64,000 nucleotides of DNA from Globomyces pollinis-pini (GCA_025399215.1 MU621146.1:16729-80728), one strand, 5' to 3'. Numbered from the stretch's first letter, positions 13,047-24,275 are shown. A program made the numbers and translations. The notes: generated from the letters alone by a model not told the origin.

Positions 13047-13319
13047 TTATTTTGATTGAAAGAGGGAGAGAACGACAATAAGGACAATCAAACCAACGAT
13101 CACTCCAATGATTAGTTTCAACTTCATATCTTTCCACCACATTTCTTTTCTGACTTGGTTAGCACCACGTTTGAATTGAGACGAAGCTTGTTGTAAATTC
13201 TCAGTTTGGTCCTGAAGTCTGTCCAAGTTATCACCTCTTTCCATGACTTTGGTGATATTTGACTGCATGATTCCAACCACTTCATCTACTTCTTGTTGAA
13301 CTTGTTGAGGATTTGCCAT
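13047..13319 (-). CDS. Synaptobrevin/VAMP R-SNARE, copy B
   Basis: One uninterrupted exon encodes 90 aa. The SNARE motif is complete: QQVQQEVDEVVGIMQSNI, then KVMERGDNLDRLQDQTENL with the zero-layer arginine, then RKEMWWKDMKLKLIIG leading into a transmembrane anchor ending in SLFQSK. The length and WWKDMKLKL juxtamembrane segment are typical of VAMP2/Snc-type proteins. It is intronless, unlike its tandem paralog to the left, which suggests either intron loss or a retrotransposed copy. It lies head to head with the YHM2-like carrier, sharing an upstream region of about 310 nt. Confidence 0.95.
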   Translation of the reverse strand: MANPQQVQQEVDEVVGIMQSNITKVMERGDNLDRLQDQTENLQQASSQFKRGANQVRKEMWWKDMKLKLIIGVIVGLIVLIVVLSLFQSK

Positions 13320-13631
13320 TGAATTGTTTTAAGGAAAAAGCGTTGAATGACCTTGAAACGCCTTTCAAAACGGTGCAAGGACAGTGAAGTCCACACAAAG
13401 CATTAAAAAAGTCACAGCAATCAATTCAACGTATTTAGAAATTGATAATGAGTAAGAGATATAGATATACTTGGAATTTAAGAATTTCTCAGTCTTTGAA
13501 TTCATGTAATTCGTAGTAGTTTAATTACTAGTAAATACAAGTATTGATATTCATTATGAGTAGGTTGAGTGAGAGAACACAAACTGATGACCATCTCAAC
13601 TGATAATCACATTTCGTGTCTTTCTTTTCAA
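13320..13631. other. Divergent promoter region between VAMP and carrier genes
   Basis: This stretch of 312 nt lies between the starts of a leftward and a rightward gene. No ORF of note and no clear motif was found. It probably carries both promoters. Confidence 0.5.
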
Positions 13632-14727
13632 ATGTCGGAACCTGCACTAAAAAAGAAACCAATATCGTTCTCGAATCTACTCATCGGAGCAGGTCTAAAC
13701 TTGTTTGAAACTTCAACTCTGGGTCAACCCTTGGAGGTATGTAGCTGTGCTTTTCAATGGTCTTTTGTTCGTTCATTGCTTCCTTCTTGGTTCCAGTACT
13801 AATTTTGTAGGTGACAAAAACTCAATTGGCCGCTAATCGTGGGGAAGGTATGATAGGTGCTATTCGTACCATTTACTCTCGTGGTGGAATTCTGGGTTTC
13901 TACCAAGGGTAAATTCTATGTTCCTCATTGTATAGTTTAATTCCTTGGGCATGGATTGAAGCTTCAACAAAAGGTGCCGTATTGATCTTTGCACAGAGTG
14001 AATTAGATTATCGATGTCGAAGTGCTGGCTTTTCTGGATTTTCTTCCGCGATTTTAGCTGGTATCTTATTAGTAGATATATTAATGTAAAGGTATGGGTG
14101 GTGGTATTGCTCAAGCTTATGCGACCATGGGATTCTGTACTTTTATGAAAACGGTTGAGGTGACTCGATCAAAAGGGGGTGCGACCGCTGGACAATCAAC
14201 ATTACAAGTTGCCGCTGAAATCTATAAACGTGAGGGTATCAGAGGAATCAATAAAGGAGTGAATGCTGTCGCTCTTCGACAATGTACCAATTGGGGTTCT
14301 CGTTTTGGTCTATCAGTAGCTGCGGAAAACACAATTCGTGATTTTTACTATGGAAAAGGCATCCAATCAATCATTTAACCGTCTAGATGATAAAGATAGA
14401 TATAGTAAAGCACTTCCTGCTGCTCAAAAAATATCCGCATCAGCAATCGGTGGTGCATTATCCTGCTGGAATCAACCAATCGAAGTAATTCGAGTAGAAA
14501 TGCAAAGTCAATTGAAAGCAGTTGGGAGACCTGAGAAAATGACCATTGCATTAGCTGCCAAGTGGATTTACAAGAATAATGGTGCTGCTGGTTTCTATCG
14601 AGGTGTCACTCCAAGGTAACTTTTCCCATCAACTCATGTATTTAATAGAATCTTCCTTGGGATCTGGCAAACTGTGGTAATGGTTTATGGTGGTGAAATC
14701 GTTAAAGGTTACTTCAAAACTAGTTGA
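13632..14727 (+). CDS. YHM2: Mitochondrial citrate/2-oxoglutarate carrier, YHM2-like
   Basis: Six exons (13632-13736, 13811-13908, 13936-14060, 14092-14337, 14387-14615, 14649-14727) give 293 aa with no frame remainder. The sequence matches the YHM2 subfamily of mitochondrial carriers almost motif by motif: [122 protein letters not shown] and [10 protein letters not shown]. In yeast, Yhm2 exchanges citrate for 2-oxoglutarate across the inner membrane and was first linked to mtDNA maintenance. Three carrier repeats of two helices each are present. The first intron (74 nt) and fourth (49 nt) are unusually long for this window; the others are 27, 31 and 33 nt. Confidence 0.93.
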
Positions 14728-14996
14728 TTTCAATAAACGATTTAATGGAAAGATTTGTAACCAAAGTGACAATTTATCATTACATTGTATTGAGTTTTTT
14801 GAATGACAGAATTTCATTGACGTGTTCGAATAATTATAACAAATTCATGTGCAACACTTCCAGATAAATGTAAAAAAAATTAATATCTCTTTATATACTA
14901 CATTCAAATTCAACTCAACCTTCAATTTTATAGTGTTTGAGGTTGGAAATATGTGAAAAGAAACGCGAAAAAATCCATACTATTCTTGGTGTGAAA

Positions 14997-16958
14997 ATGA
15001 TACGATTATCATCGTTACTCATCTATCAACTAGTCAAAAGCGTGGTAGTTCAATCACAGTGGAATATATCAGATTGTTATGGACCTCCAGATACTATTTT
15101 ATACTTCCAACCACAGGAAACTATTACAGTGCTATATAACACATTTGAGATAGCATCAAACTCGAAAGTTTGTGGAACGAACCCAATATTGATGAATGAC
15201 GGTTGTTGTAAGAATTCCTTAGATACTCAAACAAATGGACAAAGTGCGTATTTTTATAGTGGTGATAAAGATGCTGGTATTCCAATCTCTGCCAATGGGT
15301 ACAAGTATTGTCTAATTAAAGCACTTTCTGAAACTTCTCTAAACAGATTTGAAAGAAAGTATGTGCTTGAAGGAGAAAAATGCGTAGATGGAGTCATTTG
15401 TAACCAAAGTGGATACATTAAAATTCATAAGACTATAGATTGTTCAGATACTGGTGAAATACAGCCGATTACAGAGTCGAGTTTGCGATGGGATTCGATA
15501 GCGTATGGACCTATTGCGATTAGTCATATTCAAATAGATGATGGAAGTCATACACTAAAATGGAGTTCATATATCCCAGCGCGATTAATAGCCCCTCGAT
15601 TTGATGATCCACTAGATTATATTGCCATCATCTGTTACTTGTTTGCCTTATTTTTCTCCATCAGAGTATCATTGCATTACATTTTATTACATGCTTTTAC
15701 CGAGAATGCCCAATACGTTGAAATTTCAGTCCAACTCATGTGGCAAATCTGGTTATTACTCAACTTTTTCTTATGGATCATGGCATTTAATCAACAATGG
15801 CATGAACTCCTTTTGGACGAATGTCAAGGTGTACTTTTCAACGTACTATCAATGGCATCCGTTCACCATCTCATTCATCCCTTATTAGAGTATGTCCAAA
15901 TCAAAAGTATTTTGAAACGACGATTAGTCTACGTATCGATATACTTTATTCATATCATCTTGTCTGGTGGAAACTATGCTATTGTATTCAAATATGTCGG
16001 CATTACACAACTAGAGTTATTTCAATTTCAATGGGTTTATATCTATCCATTTTGGAACATCTTTTCGTATTCTTTGAATACTTTCTCACCTGCATACATC
16101 GCTTACAAATTGGTTCTTGAATATCAGGACAAGAAAGGTTTAGATACCTGGTATAGATCTAAAAAAGAGTTAAGCAGAAAGTTTCCAACTTTCATTCGAC
16201 AGTTATACTTTCAAAACTTCAATACGTTTCTTTATTTGGTACTTTCAGTGGCAGTCAGTTATAGCCAAGTGATGGGAAGTGATCATCGCTGGAAGGCTAT
16301 GAATGCACCGTTATGTTTGGTGAATATTATTCATGAAGTTGTACATATATACATCTCTGATATGGTTGAAAAAATACTGCATTTCACAAGGCAAACAGGA
16401 AAACTATCATCAAGAGAAGTGGTCAAGCAAAGGATTAGGAGTAGTTTTTCTGCTCAAGGGTCAAAAGGTCCGTCTAATAATGGTTCTAAAATATCCACAC
16501 CAAGAATGTCTGTCGTACGACATACAGGAAAAGTCTATCCTATTGACGATATACTTGATCAACCCAGAAAATCTTTAACTGTTCCATCATATCAAATATC
16601 ACCCAGTCCATGTCGACCTGAATCAATCATAGTTGTCCCTGAATCACACTCATTGCCTCTTACACCAAAAGGAACTATCGAAAACATGAATGAACATAGT
16701 TTATCATTCAAGATATCACACAGTACACCAAATTCTCTTACTCAAAATGAAGCACCATCTGCCACATCTAAACCACAAAGCCGATTGCGGTCACGGTCTA
16801 GTGTTGCCAGATTCAGCCCGTCTACAATTGACTTGAATTCCAATGACGCAACTGGTGAAATGTTAAAGCCATCTACTTCATCAACACTTACTCCAACTAT
16901 GTCGATAACTACGCCAAAGTCACCGAGATCTGTGAAACTCTCTCCAATGAAGAAATAA
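14997..16958 (+). CDS. Multi-pass membrane protein with Cys-containing ectodomain
   Basis: One exon encodes 653 aa if started at the ATG at 14997. I preferred this start because MIRLSSLLIYQLVKSVVV makes a good signal peptide; the frame is open further upstream without an ATG. Residues of about 20-200 form an ectodomain with paired cysteines (SDCYGPPDT, KVCGTN, DGCCKNS, EKCVDGVICNQ). It is followed by about six or seven hydrophobic helices (DYIAIICYLFALFFSIRVSL, IWLLLNFFLWIMAF and others). A Ser/Thr/Pro-rich cytoplasmic tail of about 160 residues has many SP and TP sites. The layout is receptor-like, but I recognise no GPCR class motif and give no function. It has no introns, unlike most neighbours. 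It differs clearly from the three 7TM paralogs at 41-49 kb. Confidence 0.7.
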   Translation: MIRLSSLLIYQLVKSVVVQSQWNISDCYGPPDTILYFQPQETITVLYNTFEIASNSKVCGTNPILMNDGCCKNSLDTQTNGQSAYFYSGDKDAGIPISANGYKYCLIKALSETSLNRFERKYVLEGEKCVDGVICNQSGYIKIHKTIDCSDTGEIQPITESSLRWDSIAYGPIAISHIQIDDGSHTLKWSSYIPARLIAPRFDDPLDYIAIICYLFALFFSIRVSLHYILLHAFTENAQYVEISVQLMWQIWLLLNFFLWIMAFNQQWHELLLDECQGVLFNVLSMASVHHLIHPLLEYVQIKSILKRRLVYVSIYFIHIILSGGNYAIVFKYVGITQLELFQFQWVYIYPFWNIFSYSLNTFSPAYIAYKLVLEYQDKKGLDTWYRSKKELSRKFPTFIRQLYFQNFNTFLYLVLSVAVSYSQVMGSDHRWKAMNAPLCLVNIIHEVVHIYISDMVEKILHFTRQTGKLSSREVVKQRIRSSFSAQGSKGPSNNGSKISTPRMSVVRHTGKVYPIDDILDQPRKSLTVPSYQISPSPCRPESIIVVPESHSLPLTPKGTIENMNEHSLSFKISHSTPNSLTQNEAPSATSKPQSRLRSRSSVARFSPSTIDLNSNDATGEMLKPSTSSTLTPTMSITTPKSPRSVKLSPMKK

Positions 16959-17302
16959 TCAGCTTGAATAAATATCAGAATAAATTCCATTAAATGTATA
17001 ACTTTTTGTTTGATATTCATAACTGTTAGTAATATACATTTTGAACGTAATGTCATACAACATAGCACATCAAGAGACTCTCGCCTAAAAAAAGTGGTAG
17101 CAGAGGATTATAATATTCTCAGTATCTTTACAATGCAATCCAGTGTATCTGTTTATGTAAATCAGTGTTCAATTTAGAAATCAAGTGTTATCACTGATTT
17201 CCAATATCCAAATCCATTATCATTGGTCTAAATCCAGTGTATCTATGGTCTAGACCTATTATATCTATGTTCTACATCCTTCCTCCATTCTTTTTTACCC
17301 AA
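16959..17302. other. Intergenic region upstream of eIF2D
   Basis: This stretch of 344 nt has no supported gene. An open frame runs back from the eIF2D start to 17237 but has no conserved residues and no ATG. The repeated word 'ccagtgtatct' occurs twice (17149-17245), with no assigned meaning. Confidence 0.45.
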
Positions 17303-19240
17303 ATGTTTCGTAAAGAATTGACCATTAAAACCAACACATTAATTAAACATTCACAGATAAAGAAATTGAACCATGAACTATCAGATAAATACCAACAAGA
17401 AATCAAATTAAAGGATTTAAAAATAGTAAAGTCAAATGTTACAAAATACTATCAAATGGATTCAAATCCAATGGTATTTGAATTAAATGATGTTTGGGTA
17501 CCTACTGTCTATTTAGTCTGGAATTATCCTATGATGTTACCTTTATTATTTACAAATCAATTGGTCATCTCTAAACTGTTTAACGGTGCTGGTATGAATG
17601 ATATAAGTACTGAATCTTAGATTTAATGGTACCAGGAATATTGAAATTCGAAATCAATCAAGAAACTAAAATGTCTTCCACTTCATTTGATCGAGGTGAG
17701 TAGTTTTAAACCTTTTATTTATTGTAGATGCAATTGTTGGAATTTGTGTTATTGGATCCATGTATTATCGAAATTGTTAAGATCTAGGCATCCGGTAGTA
17801 ATTGGAAAAGCGTTACTTTCATCAGATGAATTGTTATCTGTAAATCAAGGAAAAGCAGTTTTGAATTTACACTTTGTTGGGGATTCATTATGGTATGATA
17901 CGAAATGATATAAACCTAAAGGTCTGTAGGTGATAAATCAGATCCTCCAACGTCGACACCAGCAGTATTGGAATCAAAAGAAGACGAATCAAACCTTTCA
18001 CTAGATATGTCTGAAGTAAAAATCACTGAAGAAAGTCCTTTATCACCAACAGTAAATGCTGAAGGTATAAGAAAAACCAACTGATCTTAATGTAGAAATG
18101 GAGAAGTATTTTGATTATGCATTTCTGTCCAGTTTACATGTTTCTATAACAGATAAGATGTTACCCCTCTCTGCCAGTGCACTCTATTCTGGACATATGG
18201 TTTTATTTAAACCATCTGATATCGTTCTAGATATTCGCAAAACTTCATTCAAGAAGGTATCATGATCAGTCTTACCAAAGTTATCAAAATTTATGAAAAA
18301 TATGGAGAAAAAAGGAATCATTCAAACTAAAGAAAGATCTGGTGAACTTTTTATCGTTACAATCAATCGTAAACATCCATTGTAAGTTTCCAATTAGTTT
18401 TAATGTTAGATATGAAGCGTTTAGTGCACCAAAAAAACCTAAACCTTCCACTACAGCCAAAGAGCAAAAAAAATCCGAACCGAATTCGGTAATGACTGTG
18501 AATCAACTCTTCAAATTGCCACATAATGGACCTCTTTTAAAGTTTGTTGTCGAATCCAAAATCAAGTACTTTAAGTTTACCGTTTAACATTTGCTAGTCA
18601 TGAAGAATATTGGACAAGTGATCAAGTTAATTTAATGTTGTTGAGTTATTTCAAATCTCAAGCATTAATTCATTTGGAACGACCTAGGTTGATCAAAATA
18701 GATGCACTTTTGTGTGATTGTATTCTAACTAAATCAGAGTATCAGACAGTTGATTTCCTAGAACGTGGTAAGAAACATTTAATTTATTGATAAAGATGTT
18801 ATCCAAAAACGATTCTTGAGTAAAATGGTACCATATCATCAATTGACTTTACCTAATGGAGAAAGTATAATCAAGTATGCCCTTAACCTTTAACGAATCT
18901 AGGAAGGGGGCTCTTGTACCGATTGAAATCAGTGTTAAACGAAAAATTGGAAACAAGTGGGTTAGTATTATTAAGAATTTGGAGCAATTCGAGATTGATG
19001 CATACAAAATTGCCGATATCCTGAAAATCAAATGTGCAGGTTCTACTACCGGTAATCTATATGTTCTTAACAATAGTTTCGGAGAGGGTGGACACGAAAT
19101 TGAAAACGTTACAAGTCACTGTTCAAGGATCGAAAGTGAAGGAAATCTGTCAGGTTCTAGAAACATTTGGGATCCCAAAGCTGACTTTAAATGGAAAAGT
19201 TCAATTACAATCTAATCTATTTGTTCAAACCATTGGTTGA
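17303..19240 (+). CDS. EIF2D: Translation initiation factor eIF2D (ligatin/Tma64)
   Basis: About eleven exons with introns of 25-38 nt form a continuous eIF2D. The N-terminus MFRKELTIKTNTLIKHSQIK and NPMVFELNDVWVPTVYLVWN match the eIF2D pre-PUA/PUA region. HPVVIGKALLSSDELLS completes PUA. A SWIB/MDM2-like part follows (LPLSASALYSGHMV, LDIRKTSFKKLSKFMKNM, KGIIQTKER). The C-terminal SUI1 domain reads KGALVPIEISVKRKIGNKWV, then SIIKNLEQFEIDAY and LQVTVQGSKVKEICQVLETF. eIF2D delivers tRNA to the 40S P site independently of GTP and helps recycle 40S subunits after termination. I began at MFRK because it aligns with the family N-terminus. The intron at 18869-18896 is needed to reach the SUI1 domain. 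The length, near 530-600 aa, is normal. Confidence 0.94.
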
Positions 19241-19384
19241 TTTTAATATCGTGTTATAGTTATCTGAAAATGTACAATAAACTTCAATATCAACTTACAA
19301 TAACCTTCAATATCAACTTTGCTACAGATAAAAGATGGATAGAACTATGGGATAATGATAAATTATATTCATTGTACTGTATAT

Positions 19385-20036
19385 TCAAGCATGGACAGGG
19401 TTAAATTCTTGTTTAAATTCTAGCTTCAATTGCTCCAAAACATGTGCTAATCCTTTTGAGCTCTAACTAATAAGTGACAATCAAAGTTACATTTAATGCG
19501 CCTTGTTTAAATCTATTGAGTCCCCAACCTTCAATACGAGACCGTAATGAGAAAAATGATGTATTGGATATAATACGAACTTCTGTAGAGATATCTGTAT
19601 TATTGTTCAATGTTGGTCTAATCGTTTGACATTCTTCAACCAACAATATTTTTTTATGTGACAAGTTTTTAGTCTTTACTGTCATTTCCTTTCGTTTAGG
19701 ATCGACTGTTGAAGTTTCCAAAATATAAGCTTCTGAAATGTTCAGTAACTACAAGAAATTAGATGAAAGTCCAACAAACCTTTGCACCCCAAGCAGGCAT
19801 TTTACCCTTCTTTAAGAATAATCTTGTGGTATGAATGATACCTAACTATTAAAACTATCCAACAAACCATTTTCATCAATATGTCTATCAATTACATCAA
19901 CGGCCAGTACATGAGCAGCAAATGGACTAACTGTTAGAATTTGTCAATAGTACTTTGGGTATTTCTTCCATAATGCCAGCGTTACTGCGTTCCAGTTATG
20001 ATTGTACTCACTGTTCAATGTCAAGAATTTCACCAT
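19385..20036 (-). CDS. PRELI/MSF1 family mitochondrial lipid-transfer protein
   Basis: Read leftward from ATG 20036, five or so exons with introns of 26-33 nt give about 170 aa, the full length of a PRELI protein. Diagnostic segments are EYNHNWNAVTLALWKKYPN, then PFAAHVLAVDVIDRHID, IIHTTRLFLKKGKMPAWG, AYILETSTVDPKRKEM, TKNLSHKKILLVEECQ and IEGWGLNRFKQGALN, with a C-terminal helix KGLAHVLEQLKLEF. PRELI/Ups proteins shuttle phosphatidic acid or phosphatidylserine across the mitochondrial intermembrane space for cardiolipin and PE synthesis, with Mdm35/TRIAP1 as partner. I cannot say whether it is the Ups1, Ups2 or SLMO type. Its start codon overlaps, on the other strand, an ORF of unclear status. 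Confidence 0.9.
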
Positions 20037-20312
20037 CGTTTTATAGTAAAATTCGTTTTCGAAAAATTGAAAAAAGTCACTACTCGCCACAGTATCTCAA
20101 ACTGGGGAGTGATTCTGATGCTCATTAACGAAACTAAACATGCTTCTTGGACGTTTAACGTACAAGTAAAATGTGAGGAAATGTACAGTCACTTGAATAT
20201 CTAAGTCGAACTGATGTGGTTGAAAAAAAACCCTTCCACCCACGTGTACAAACATTGATAGAATCAATCGAGACATTGAATTGGAATGGTATTAATGTTG
20301 GACTTTACTAGA
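20037..20312 (+). CDS. Unresolved coding fragment
   Basis: Between the divergent PRELI start and the RRP43 stop, the plus strand shows coding-like sequence that I cannot turn into a full gene. One frame reads VFEKLKKVTTRHSISNWG and, after removing a 23 nt GT-AG intron (20166-20188), continues as SLEYLSRTDVVEKKPF and ends with LNWNGINVGLY at 20312. No convincing ATG starts this frame outside the PRELI first exon; an internal ATG lies at 20119. Another frame from an ATG at about 20018 (MSRISPSFYSKIRF) stops after 36 codons. It may be a short gene whose start overlaps PRELI antisense, or the end of a gene with an exon I missed. No family recognised. Confidence 0.35.
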
Positions 20313-20327
20313 TAAAAATATGATAGT

Positions 20328-21308
20328 CTAATTAATAAATGACTTTTCCAGAAGTTCAACACTTTTCTTGGTTCTACTTTTTGCCAACCCAATACAACTC
20401 TTCAATAGTTTCTCTTCCATACACTCGCCTCCCAATTTCCCAATACCACAAAACATTCCATTATTATCCATCATTATCGTGATTAAACTAGTTGCCATAC
20501 TTTCTTCATCATCAGTGGGATCAATTAACACTTGACTAGAGTTTCATTAGAAATCAAACGCAATTACCTATCAAATAGGCAAAAGGTTGTATTAAACACT
20601 AATCGTGTTAATTCAATAGGTTTTAATTTGTTGGTATCAACCACAGGTAAATTATCTACAATTTCAACTTTTGGAAGTCTTACTACAACAATTAGAAAAT
20701 CAATCAAATTACGATTTCTTAAGGAAGCCATTAGTGCTGCCATTGCAGCATCAAGTATTGAACCATCGTAATTGAGACATACAATATCGGCATACAATAC
20801 CCATACAGCCTTTCCCGCTGTAAAGAGTTAATCAATTCATATTGTTACATTCAATACATAAGTCTGACAAGTTCAAAATAGGAACTGACAAGAATAGTTG
20901 ATTAATCTGATCGGATAGAGTCTGAGTTTGTTCTGCAGGAGGTCCAGGACGAAACTTTGCAGCACTCAGAGCAGGTAAATCAACATTCGGAACTAAAGTA
21001 TCAAATCAACAGAATCCAAACCGAAAAATCCATCTGTAGGAGTTGTAGCGTTTGGTTGAGCAATTTCAGTTTTAATTCCACAAGTAACCAACGAATTTCC
21101 AATTTTGACTGTAGCAGATCCTGAACAATTTTGTAATGGAACTATTGATGAGATAGAAAGTAGTACCATGATGAAATAAGATATTCCTAGGTTCGACCAA
21201 GGATCTTCCATCTGGTCTTACATTCTGACTGATAAATCGTCTTAGGTATTCTAAAGGTTGGATTTTCTTGAAAGTATCTGCGTCCAAGACAAATTCGTTT
21301 GTATTCAT
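20328..21308 (-). CDS. RRP43: RNA exosome core subunit RRP43 (EXOSC8)
   Basis: The protein begins MNTNEFVLDADTFKKIQPLE, then YLRRFISQNVRPDGR, the classic RNase PH-like entry of exosome ring subunits. Next come CSGSATVKIGNSLVTCGIKT, VPNVDLPALSAAKFRPGPPA, VWVLYADIVCLNYDGSILDA, AMAALMASLRN, and the C-terminal IDPTDDEESMATSLITIMMD with FCGIGKLGGECMEEK. These match the Rrp43/EXOSC8 branch of the six-subunit PH ring rather than Rrp45 or Rrp42. The ring guides RNA to the catalytic Rrp44/Rrp6 for 3'-5' processing and decay in nucleus and cytoplasm. Like other eukaryotic PH-ring subunits it should be catalytically inert. Exons are joined by introns of about 30 nt, for example just after FCLFDR near 20534-20563. 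The gene is divergent from the next one, with a 190 nt spacer. Confidence 0.93.
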
Positions 21309-21500
21309 TGAAATTAAAAAAAAAAGAAAAAAAATGAAGATACAACCTCAGTCAATTCAATAGCTTCTAATATAATCTATCCATTCGATTACACAATTGC
21401 ATTTCATTTGGACTGAAATGCATTGTTAATTAAAGATATTACGCGAAGTAGATGGATTCGCGCAAAAATAAACCTTTGTCTCGTATATCTTTTTATTTGT

Positions 21501-22970
21501 ATGTCAGATACACATTCGAATGCTACCAGCAGAGCATCGAAATATTGGGAATCGGCTGCAAAACCTCCATTGAGAAATCATCGACCATCGACTGCACCTC
21601 AAAAACAAAAAGATAAACTCATACCAAAAACCACAGAATTGGTGTTTACTATTGATGATGATATAGATATTAGACAAACTTGTGAAAAGGAATTACCGAA
21701 ATTATTGGCGTTTAAAAAACCACTATCCAAAGCAATTAAATCATTGCCAAATCTAAATCAACCAGAAGCGGGGACGGACCGTCAATTGATGGTTGGAAGT
21801 CAAGCAACAATTTGGAAAAATCCAGTAGATTTGCCCACCTCTAAAGCAATTTCATATTCCAAGAAATCTAGTATCTATTGACCAAATTAAAATGTAGGTT
21901 TTCGGACTTCAAATACGATCAGACAGTCCCAAGCTATATCTTTTCAGATGGACAAAGCTATCAATGATAGTATAATCAAGCAAACGAGACGGTCCATTTT
22001 GACTCATTCGTCAGTTGTTATTCCAAAAAAGAGTACAATCACAGATTCAATGAACAATATTACGGATAAAACAGAACCCAAAGATGCAATACCAGAAAAA
22101 AGTGTTGGAATTCTAGCTGAACTTCCGACAGAAAAGTTCAACGAAACTGTGATGGAACCAAAACGGAGAGTAAGTATATTAGACCCAGAGAAAAATTCAA
22201 AGACAAGACGAGGAACGATACATAAAAGAAAGAGTGTTGTTCAAGAAACTGCTGAAGATAGACGAGAATCTCTTCAAAAACGACCAGCATGGGGAGCAAG
22301 AGCACCAATTAAATTGAAATCTAGTTCAATAACACCTCCAATTACACCAACCAAACAGCACGAGCCTGAAACAACGATTCAAATTCCTGAAGAGATCCCA
22401 GAGGAAGAAAAGGCAATCTTACTTGAGAAACAGAGGGAAGAACAAATGTGGTTAGATTATGCAAAGGGAATTGACTCGGACGAAGAAAGTAATAGCTTGC
22501 CAGAAACACAGACGATTTCATTTGAAGTGGCAACAGTACCAACAGTAGAAACTGTAGCTCCAATTGAATTACCTGAAGAAAGTTCAGCGTATTATGATAT
22601 CCCAGACGATGGTGATGGGGCAAGAGCAAGTACTGTTACTAAGTTAAACCCTTTAACAAGACTGAGAGCTTCAAAATATAACTTGTTTAGTAACACTGCA
22701 GGTCCATTTCGAGGTCCAGGTGACGCTTACTATAAATTTGTCATGGGAGGTAGATCAATAAGACCTGGTGCAAAGAAATATAAGAGTTTAAGACTTTCTG
22801 AAGTGGATACTGGTCAAATGGATGGTTTATTGATTGACAAAACCTCAAATCGTTTCAATACCGCAGCATGGAATATACGTGCCCTCACTCGATTAAGACA
22901 GAAACACAAATCAGGGATTTCCAAAGATGTGGATAAAAAAGTAAGCACACTTGAGGAAACTCGATCATAG
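21501..22970 (+). CDS. Disordered protein with TAGPFRG motif, unrecognised
   Basis: Two exons joined across a 28 nt intron (about 21871-21898) give roughly 480 aa. Most of the protein is low in hydrophobics and rich in Lys, Glu, Pro, Ser and Thr (KPPLRNHRPSTAPQKQKDK, KRRVSILDPEKNSKTRRG, EEIPEEEKAILLEKQREEQM). The only compact-looking part is C-terminal: LFSNTAGPFRGPGDAYYKF, then VMGGRSIRPGAKKYKSLRL and NTAAWNIRALTRLRQKH. The string TAGPFRG also occurs in the WD/helical-repeat protein at 6.8 kb. I start at ATG 21501 (MSDTHSN); the open frame reaches further upstream without a good start. No family is recognised. A microtubule or axonemal role is only a guess based on the shared motif. Confidence 0.6.
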
Positions 22971-23075
22971 TAATGCTATTCATGCTAAAATATAGCATCA
23001 TCACAAGCATGTATAGTTTAACATCTTACCAAAAACTGCTAGAAGATTTGTAATTCTATTTATACTGATGTTAGA

Positions 23076-23894
23076 ATGGAAGTCAATGCCAAGTTGAAAA
23101 AAGAACATGATTCTATTTTTGAATTGATTCATTCTGAAGTCAGTGACAAAATAGAAAAGAACGAACAATCAATCCAAGAAATTAACAATCTGAAGAAGTT
23201 AGGTCAATTGGAAAGGAAAACGTTTATTAAAGAGTTTGCAAAGTACCTGAAAGATTTTTCAGAAATATTTAAAGGTAAGATGGTTTCTTACTGATGCCCA
23301 GAATTGGAAGATAGAAAGAATAAGCTTGAAAGAGATTATGATCACAAAATCAAGGATTTAGCGGATTTGAAAGACTTTCATGTAAGTGATACATAGATTG
23401 ATCATATAGAAATTAACGTTTCAAGATCCTACAACTAGTATAAAAAGAATAGAGTATGAAGTGCAATTAAAGAATCAAAAAATTGAGGAAATGAAAAAAC
23501 AGATAGCAGATTATACTATACACGCACAGGTTGCCAAAGATGAAGCAGATAAAAGAGTCTCAATGAGAGCTGCGGAAATAATCGAACAAACGATTCAAGT
23601 GAGTTTTGATGACTTTAATTGCTAATCTGGTAGAAATTCGATGGATTCTTTAACAAATCAACCAAACAGTTATTTAACCGTAATCTATACCTGAAATCAG
23701 AAATTAAACTACAACAACAAAATATTAAATTACTAGAATCAGAATTAAAGGAATTACAGAAAGTGCAAGGAAAATTATCAGCAGTGGATGAATCAGTCAT
23801 AGATCCAAGGAGAAAGGTTTTGAATATGAGAAAGTATATGGATTGTACACCAGATATGGATATTATTCTTCCAGTCATTCACTCAGGCATTTGA
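23076..23894 (+). CDS. Coiled-coil protein, unrecognised
   Basis: Four exons joined through introns of 27, about 43 and 35 nt give about 235 aa that is nearly all heptad-like helix: MEVNAKLKKEHDSIFELIHS, then IEKNEQSIQEINNLKKLGQ, KIEEMKKQIADYTIHAQVAK and QQNIKLLESELKELQKVQGK. The last 35 residues leave the coiled coil and look conserved: DESVIDPRRKVLNMRKYMD, then TPDMDIILPVIHSG before the stop. No catalytic or binding motif is visible. Such short coiled-coil proteins with a defined C-terminal patch are common in basal bodies and axonemes, and other flagellar genes are near, but this is inference. Confidence 0.6.
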
Positions 23895-24275
23895 ACCAAG
23901 ACTCTTTACCTGAATCTTTTTTCAAATATAATACCATATTTCAATTTATTTATAAGTGCCAGAACATCCCAAAATCAGGTTTAATATATCTTCAGTTGGG
24001 GTGAAAAGAACAGATCCCAACTGCTTCTGATTATGTCTGATCTGTGCATCTTAAAGCTCATCCCGAAGCCAAACCGTTTTGTACATGCCTTTTTGGACAG
24101 TAAAAGCGTGCTCTATAATATATGCAACGGTACTGCCATCTAAGAGTTGAGTAAAAGTTGCTCAACTAAAGATAAAAGCCAAACAATTAGTCAAAACGCA
24201 AGCAATTTATCCAGATCTTAAACTTGAACAAAACCAGTATATTATTGATAAAAATCATATGATAACTTTTCAAAT
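23895..24275. other. Convergent intergenic region
   Basis: This stretch of 381 nt lies between the stop codons of two convergent genes. I find no ORF, tRNA or snRNA that I can support. A partial inverted pair 'acagatc...gatctgt' sits at about 24010-24048 and could be a small hairpin. Confidence 0.45.

Noticed and set aside
17237..17302. N-terminal extension of eIF2D
   Set aside because: The open frame begins without ATG and adds residues absent from the family; MFRK at 17303 matches the conserved start.
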